This document shows, one piece after another, positions 6,349 through 9,871 of a DNA stretch of 9,871 nucleotides. The stretch comes from a bacterium. Its GTDB lineage: Bacteria > Krumholzibacteriota > Krumholzibacteriia > Krumholzibacteriales > WJIX01. The first letter of the stretch is position 1. Each line of letters begins with the position of its first letter. Both the position numbers and the translations under genes were made by a program. The notes under the pieces are model-generated. The model was not told the origin of the DNA. It worked only from the letters and a program-made list of their open reading frames with translations, and did not search any database. The stretch is taken from positions 1-9,871 of the forward strand of contig JAGHBT010000132.1 in NCBI GenBank assembly GCA_021160845.1, given 5' to 3'.

Positions 6349-6382
6349 GCATTTTTGCATCGCCTTTAAAGGCAAAAACTGC
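6349..6382 (-). promoter_or_regulatory. Leader stem-loop upstream of the attenuator
   Basis: On the plus strand GCATTTTTGC (6349-6358) is complementary to GCAAAAACTGC (6372-6382), giving ten pairs with a one-base bulge around a 13-base loop. The loop overlaps a perfect 12-bp palindrome, GCCTTTAAAGGC (6362-6373), which competes for part of the same bases. Mutually exclusive foldings just ahead of a terminator hairpin are what a regulatory leader would show. No ligand or protein is identifiable from sequence. Confidence 0.45.
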
Positions 6383-6439
6383 TCTTGGTAGTTTTCCTCT
6401 TGCCTTTCCTCCCTAGATGTTTAAACTAGCACTAACCCG

Positions 6440-6469
6440 ATTATCACTTTTATAATAAGTTGCTGTCAA
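6440..6469 (-). promoter_or_regulatory. Promoter of the ParA/glycogen-binding operon
   Basis: On the minus strand TTGACA (6469-6464) is followed after 18 bases by GATAAT (6445-6440), a perfect -35 and a 5/6 -10. The predicted start is near 6433. It lies immediately after the stop codon of the PAP2-like gene (6485), so the operon can be transcribed separately from that gene. I see no terminator between the two, so read-through is also possible. Confidence 0.7.
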
Positions 6470-6484
6470 GGGTTTTTTGTCGAT

Positions 6485-6910
6485 TTAGAAAAAAAACAGC
6501 AAAGCCACAAATAGGCCAAGAGTGAACCCCCCAAGAACCTCCCCCCAGGTATGCCCTACAAGTTCCCGCAGTTCATCGGCGTCTATATGATGTGTCTTGC
6601 TGGCCTTTTCAATTATTTCATTTAGAACTATAGCCTGATTTCCCACTTCCTGACGCAGCCCCGTCGCTTCAAAAACAAAATAAAGGCTAAAAATCAACGA
6701 TATTCCAAAAAGAACGGAATCAATTCCACGATATACAGCCACGCCAACCGTAAGAGTAGTTACCATCGCGGTATGTGAACTCGGCATTCCTCCAGTATCC
6801 ATCATACGAAACAAACTGAACTTCTTATTCTGTATCAACTCTACAAAGGGTTTCATAAACTGTGCACAGAGAACACTTACTAAGGAAGCCACTCCGATTG
6901 TGTGAATCAC
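6485..6910 (-). CDS. Divergent PAP2-family (DUF212/YuiD) integral membrane protein
   Basis: This 141-residue inner-membrane protein has the hallmarks of the divergent PAP2 superfamily (DUF212, the YuiD type), and its length fits that family. It shows DTGGMPSSHTA (38-48) with the phosphatase-like PSSH motif, 'GLRQEVGNQAIVLNE' (84-98) and GHTWGEVLGG (119-128). Hydrophobic segments cover about 2-20, 48-82 and 124-141. The classical first PAP2 motif (KxxxxxxRP) is absent, as in the family generally, so phosphatase activity is likely but unproven; lipid or isoprenoid phosphates are the usual guess. The start is GTG at 6910: GGAGGG (6917-6922) lies six bases upstream, and the ATG overlapping that Shine-Dalgarno reads into TAA after three codons. 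It begins 121 bases after the solute-binding gene on the same strand, with no clear promoter or terminator in between. Confidence 0.88.
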   Translation of the reverse strand: MIHTIGVASLVSVLCAQFMKPFVELIQNKKFSLFRMMDTGGMPSSHTAMVTTLTVGVAVYRGIDSVLFGISLIFSLYFVFEATGLRQEVGNQAIVLNEIIEKASKTHHIDADELRELVGHTWGEVLGGFTLGLFVALLFFF

Positions 6911-7031
6911 TCTTAACCCTCCATAATTCTCTTTAATATTAAGTCTCTAAACCCAATAAAGCTAATTTGCCAATTCTGTTTAATCAAAACATCCGGAGCA
7001 AACGCCTATGAGCAAATTTCCATCCTGGTTT

Positions 7032-8630
7032 TTAATCCTTCTCATACCAATCCCGCAAATAATGAAAGGTACCTATAGCATCGGGTCTTACACCTCCGAA
7101 CCGCGCATTCACAACAAAGAGACTATGCGGAATATAAAGAAATGTATATGGTTGTTCATCGTGAATAATTTCCTGCGCACGATAGAAAATCAGCTTTGCC
7201 TTTTCAAAATCAAGTATACTTGTGGCAAGGTTGTTCAGACTATCAACACTGCTATTGCAGTAATCAACCCTGTTATAACCACCTTCACCCCTCGCCTCGC
7301 AGCTCCAGATGGGAGCAAGATCCGCTTTTGTCCCCACGCGCCACGCGCTGATTATACCATCAAAATTAGAGTTCTTGTGTCTTTCAAGCATCACAGTCCA
7401 TTCGAGTAAAACCGGATTGGCTTTTACCCCTATTCTACCCAGCATTTCCTGAACCATTACCTGTATATCGGCGCGTATTTGATTGCCGTGATTGGTAACA
7501 ATCTTAAATTCCAGCCTCTTGCCATTTTTATCCAGGAATCCATCGCCATCGCTATCACTATATCCCTCCTCCCGAAGTATCATCGCGGCTTTCTCGGGAT
7601 CATATGGCAAGGGTTTAATACCGGGGTTATATGCCCAGATCAAAGGCACAAAAGGGCCACTACACCTGTCCGCGTAACCATAGTAAAGATTATCAATAAT
7701 AAGTTTTCTATCGATGGCCATCGTCAGGGCTCTTCTTACACTAGGATTGTCAAAAGGCTTTCTTGCTCCATTCCATCCAAGATAGATATATGCCCTCGTA
7801 GGAAAATCAAAGACTTCGAGCTTGGCGTTATTTTTTTTTATTCTTACAACTTCCGCGGGAGGAACACTTTCCATACAGTCGATTTCACCATCACGTAGCT
7901 GGGTTACAAGTGTAACCTGATCGGGTATAATTTTAAAAATTACTCTGTTCAAATGCGGCTTACCCTCTTCATAATAATTCTCATTAGCTGCAAGAATCAA
8001 CGACTGCCCCTTATCCCATTTTTCAATCCTGAATGGGCCCGTTACGGGTAGTTTTTCAGCTGATATCTTCCCAAATTCATCCGGATCGGTACTGTTAATA
8101 ATATGAGCAGGCATAATAGGACCGTCCACGGCATCCATAACCTGATAGGGATAAACACGATTGAAATGATACACAACGGTAAAATCATCAATAACTTCCA
8201 CACTGTCTATATGCTCTTTAAGATGACGGCCGCTCCACACGGTTTCGGGATCTATCTGCAGTTTGAATGTCGCTGCAACATCCTTGGAGGTAAATTTGCT
8301 TCCGTCGCTCCAGGTTACATTATCTCTTAAGTGAAATGTCAGCTCCAGGCGATTCTCTGAAAACTCCCAGGAAGTAGCGAGTCTTGGACTAAAGGTGAGA
8401 AAATCGTCATTTTCATCAAGGAGCGATAGAAAAAGAAGGTTATATATATCACGCGCGTGCGCATCCGTAGTAGACATCGGATTTAATCCCTCGTAATCAC
8501 TGATCTCACCTACAACCAATGATCCTTTTCTTCCTCTTCCTCCTGTGTTTTTCGAACATGAAGAGAAAATAATCATAAAAATAAACAGGAACGAAAGAAT
8601 AAAACGATATCGATTTACACCCGAAACCAT
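7032..8630 (-). CDS. Family 5 extracellular solute-binding lipoprotein (OppA/DppA-like)
   Basis: This 532-residue lipoprotein is the substrate-capturing part of an ABC importer for peptides, nickel or related small molecules. A signal peptide with a long hydrophobic core (10-22) ends at FSSC, so Cys25 would be lipidated. The mature part shows SBP_bac_5 features in order: 'SDYEGLNPMSTTDAHARDI' (44-62), 'LRDNVTWSDGSKFTSKDVAAT' in two halves (101-121), and 'PSVRRALTMAIDRKLIIDNL' (296-315). A calcium-loop-like DSDGDGFLDKNG (359-370), common in this family, follows. The length is typical. The ATG at 8630 has GAAGG six bases upstream. No permease or ATPase gene is adjacent, so it is an orphan whose transporter must be encoded elsewhere. 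The substrate cannot be read from the sequence. The downstream PAP2-like gene may share its transcript. Confidence 0.93.
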   Translation of the reverse strand: MVSGVNRYRFILSFLFIFMIIFSSCSKNTGGRGRKGSLVVGEISDYEGLNPMSTTDAHARDIYNLLFLSLLDENDDFLTFSPRLATSWEFSENRLELTFHLRDNVTWSDGSKFTSKDVAATFKLQIDPETVWSGRHLKEHIDSVEVIDDFTVVYHFNRVYPYQVMDAVDGPIMPAHIINSTDPDEFGKISAEKLPVTGPFRIEKWDKGQSLILAANENYYEEGKPHLNRVIFKIIPDQVTLVTQLRDGEIDCMESVPPAEVVRIKKNNAKLEVFDFPTRAYIYLGWNGARKPFDNPSVRRALTMAIDRKLIIDNLYYGYADRCSGPFVPLIWAYNPGIKPLPYDPEKAAMILREEGYSDSDGDGFLDKNGKRLEFKIVTNHGNQIRADIQVMVQEMLGRIGVKANPVLLEWTVMLERHKNSNFDGIISAWRVGTKADLAPIWSCEARGEGGYNRVDYCNSSVDSLNNLATSILDFEKAKLIFYRAQEIIHDEQPYTFLYIPHSLFVVNARFGGVRPDAIGTFHYLRDWYEKD

Positions 8631-8644
8631 ATAGAACCTTCTCT

Positions 8645-8704
8645 CTGTTTAAATAGATCTGCGTTATGCCAATACTGCGGCAACTCGCCGACGCCTGTTT
8701 AAAT
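8645..8704. repeat. Direct repeat CTGTTTAAAT, two copies 50 bases apart, upstream of the solute-binding gene
   Basis: CTGTTTAAAT occurs exactly at 8645-8654 and 8695-8704, both between the likely -10 and the start codon of the minus-strand solute-binding gene. A nine-base match (TGTTTAAAT) recurs at 4008-4016 ahead of the metalloprotease gene, and TGTTTAAAC at 6418 lies in the ParA leader. Between the two copies the minus strand can form small GC stems (CGGC-gagtt-GCCG). A regulator-binding site is possible. Confidence 0.45.
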
Positions 8705-8743
8705 CATCATACGCGAGATTGCCTAAGGATACTTCCTGCACTA

Positions 8744-8772
8744 ATTATACAGCCTTTAAAGAATTCTGAAAG
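8744..8772 (-). promoter_or_regulatory. Probable promoter of the solute-binding protein gene
   Basis: The minus strand has a perfect TATAAT (8749-8744). The best -35 at 17 bases is CTTTCA (8772-8767), only 3/6. The start would be near 8737, leaving a leader of about 107 nt that contains the two CTGTTTAAAT repeats. The weak -35 suggests activator dependence, or that the true promoter is elsewhere in the 8631-9021 spacer. Confidence 0.4.
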
Positions 8773-8901
8773 TAAAATATTGTGCATAATCCAATAAAGG
8801 TGGCGCAAAATTATGCGCTCCAGGTGAAGACGAAAAATAGATATTGACATTTTTACCCCATAGAAAGCGCGCAAATAAAATCTAAAAATGGAATAAATGA
8901 T

Positions 8902-8974
8902 GCATCTGGAAAATCAGCCAGATGCCAGAGAAAACACTTTACACAACCACTCTGCCTGTGTTAATTGGTTGTGT
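8902..8974. repeat. Two tandem inverted repeats upstream of the Ig-repeat lipoprotein gene
   Basis: GCATCTGG (8902-8909) and CCAGATGC (8918-8925) form a perfect 8-bp hairpin with an 8-base loop. Sixteen bases on, ACACAACCA (8941-8949) and TGGTTGTGT (8966-8974) form a perfect 9-bp inverted repeat with a 16-base gap. Neither has a U-run, so they are not classical terminators. They lie 48-120 bases upstream of the ATG at 9022 and are either operators or structures in the 5' untranslated RNA. The rest of the 8631-9021 spacer holds no gene. I find no convincing plus-strand promoter there: TTGACA at 8844-8849 has no -10 at proper spacing. Confidence 0.5.
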
Positions 8975-9021
8975 TCAATAAGTATATTATTTCTTTATTA
9001 ATTTTAGAGAAAGGAGCAAAA

Positions 9022-9871
9022 ATGTTGAAACGCGCCAATCTTTATATCGCATTATTCTTCATGATTGCCGTATTCGTTATTTTTGCAGGGTGTTCCGAAG
9101 ATGAGACCGAAGCGCCTGTACCCGACACAACCCCCCCCACAGTCTTAGCGTCCGAACCCGTTAACAACGATGTGGATGTTTCAAGAAGCGGCCCTTTCTG
9201 GATACTCTTCAGCGAAACAATGAATGAGGAATCCGTAGAGGACAGCCTATCATTATTCACCACCGGAAGTATAAGTATAGGATTCGGTACTTACTGGCAC
9301 GGCGACAGTCTTTTTGTTTCACCTTATTCTCTTCTTGGCGGCGGCGCGGGTTATATAATCACGGTCTCTGGGTCGAGCAAAGATCTCGCTGGAAACCAGC
9401 TCGGAGATGACTACGTTGTCAATTTCACGACAACAAGTGAGGAGGACATTACGCCTCCCACGGTTATATCCACAATTCCGGAGGACGACGCCATGGATGT
9501 TACTCCGGTTATTACAATCGAGATTACATTCAGTGAACCAATTTTTATTCCTTCGTTTGACTGGTATACTCAGACTTTCTTTACTCTTAATCCACCTCTT
9601 AGTGACGGCAGTATCTCCATAGATGGCCCTACACTATTTCTGGAGGATCTGGTATTTCCTCAGAACACAGAGGTTGAGGTCACTCTAACTACAGACATTA
9701 CAGACCTTGCCGGCAATCCTATGGCGGCAAATTACAACCTCAGTTTTACCACCTTGTCGGACAACATAAGACCAACCCTCGTAAGCGCTACGCCATCGAA
9801 TGGGACAACGGGGATTTCGCCAAATATTTCGCAAATGGTCTTTAATTTCAGTGAACCGATGAACCCTTACT
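9022..9871 (+). CDS. Lipoprotein with SbsA-type Ig-like (Big_5) repeats, truncated by the window edge
   Basis: The open frame from the ATG at 9022 (AAGGAG at 9011-9016, five bases upstream) runs off the right edge after 283 codons. A signal peptide ends in a good lipobox, FAGC, so Cys24 would be lipidated. A short acidic/Pro/Thr linker (SEDETEAPVPDTTPP) follows. Then come repeats of an SbsA/Big_5 Ig-like fold starting at about residues 38, 145 and 250, a period near 106 residues. Each begins with 'PPTV..S.P..', has 'I.FSE.M' about 20-30 residues on, and the first two end in 'DLAGN........FTT'. The third is cut. Such repeats usually form stalks that hold a C-terminal functional domain away from the outer membrane; that domain is not in the window. 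It diverges from the solute-binding gene. Confidence 0.85.
   Translation, partial: MLKRANLYIALFFMIAVFVIFAGCSEDETEAPVPDTTPPTVLASEPVNNDVDVSRSGPFWILFSETMNEESVEDSLSLFTTGSISIGFGTYWHGDSLFVSPYSLLGGGAGYIITVSGSSKDLAGNQLGDDYVVNFTTTSEEDITPPTVISTIPEDDAMDVTPVITIEITFSEPIFIPSFDWYTQTFFTLNPPLSDGSISIDGPTLFLEDLVFPQNTEVEVTLTTDITDLAGNPMAANYNLSFTTLSDNIRPTLVSATPSNGTTGISPNISQMVFNFSEPMNPY

Larger units (their letters stand above)
6234..6433 (-). promoter_or_regulatory. About 200-nt structured leader of the ParA/glycogen-binding operon
   Basis: This stretch lies between the expected start point of the promoter at 6440-6469 and the ATG at 6233. It contains, in transcript order, a purine-rich stretch, a stem-loop (6349-6382), a terminator-like hairpin with a U-run (6289-6321) and AGGAGG at 6244-6249. 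A hairpin before a U-run ahead of the first gene is the arrangement of attenuators and some riboswitches; I recognise no known class. A second, weaker -10 (TATACT, 6282-6277) lies after the terminator and might give a terminator-independent start. A seven-codon reading frame at 6360-6337 could be a leader peptide, but its Shine-Dalgarno is too close. Confidence 0.5.

Noticed and set aside
6337..6360. Seven-codon leader peptide (MQKCLLI) in the ParA operon leader
   Set aside because: The only Shine-Dalgarno-like bases are two nucleotides from the ATG, and the codons show no run of one amino acid as in classical attenuators.
7479..7898. Plus-strand reading frame of 139 codons opposite the solute-binding gene
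   Set aside because: The minus strand encodes an unmistakable SBP family 5 protein throughout, and the plus frame shows no domain pattern or ribosome site.
8803..8818. GCGCA...TGCGC short inverted repeat as a terminator or operator
   Set aside because: It has only five pairs with no U-run, and an overlapping alternative pairing of similar quality exists. Too weak to call.
8844..8849. TTGACA as -35 of the Ig-repeat lipoprotein gene
   Set aside because: At 15-19 bases downstream the sequence is GC-rich (GCGCGC region) with no -10. The nearest TAAAAT (8876-8881) is 26 bases away.
1..9871. CRISPR arrays, tRNA or rRNA genes, insertion sequences, phage genes
   Set aside because: I saw no regularly spaced repeats, cloverleaf or rRNA motifs, transposase or phage motifs on either strand.

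Overview
The window is AT-rich, double-membrane-type bacterial chromosome. Four of its nine genes encode exported proteins, and three of those are lipoproteins with recognisable or near lipoboxes. The exported set is a gingipain-like (C25) propeptide, a matrixin-like metzincin behind Ig/FN3 modules, a family 5 solute-binding protein and a protein of SbsA-type Ig repeats. Together with a ParA ATPase fused to an AMPK-beta-type glycogen-binding module, this content suggests an uncultured member of the Fibrobacteres-Chlorobi-Bacteroidetes superphylum or a neighbouring candidate phylum. That placement is inference from gene content, not a phylogenetic result. There is no tRNA, rRNA, CRISPR array, insertion sequence or phage gene.

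Layout. At 1-298 (minus) is the start of a C25-like secreted protease, served by a near-consensus promoter at 483-511. A 512-base spacer then leads to an extended SDR sugar-nucleotide epimerase/dehydratase at 811-1920 (plus), whose catalytic Tyr is replaced by His. Imperfect inverted repeats lie on both sides of it (613-671 and 1943-2020). At 2074-3924 (minus) is a multidomain lipoprotein metalloprotease with its own promoter.

The centre, 4051-6233 (minus), is a compact three-gene operon. It begins with a ParA/Soj-type ATPase carrying a C-terminal glycogen-binding domain. A MinD/ParA-like pseudo-ATPase without a usable P-loop follows 4 bases later. A 107-residue protein of unknown family overlaps the end of the second gene by 14 bases. 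A strong promoter at 6440-6469 drives the operon through a leader of about 200 nt that holds a stem-loop and an intrinsic-terminator-like hairpin with a seven-U run, so attenuation is likely. Upstream on the same strand are a divergent PAP2 (DUF212/YuiD) membrane protein and an orphan OppA/DppA-like lipoprotein. The last gene, 9022 onward (plus), diverges from the latter and runs off the window.

The part most likely to be new is the central operon. A ParA-family ATPase normally positions a cargo on the nucleoid or membrane. This one has a carbohydrate-binding module in which the glycan-contacting residues known from AMPK-beta are kept, and it is coupled to a degenerate ParA paralogue and a small unknown protein. 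A working hypothesis is a partitioning or positioning system for glycogen or another alpha-glucan body. No glycogen-metabolism gene is present here to test this.
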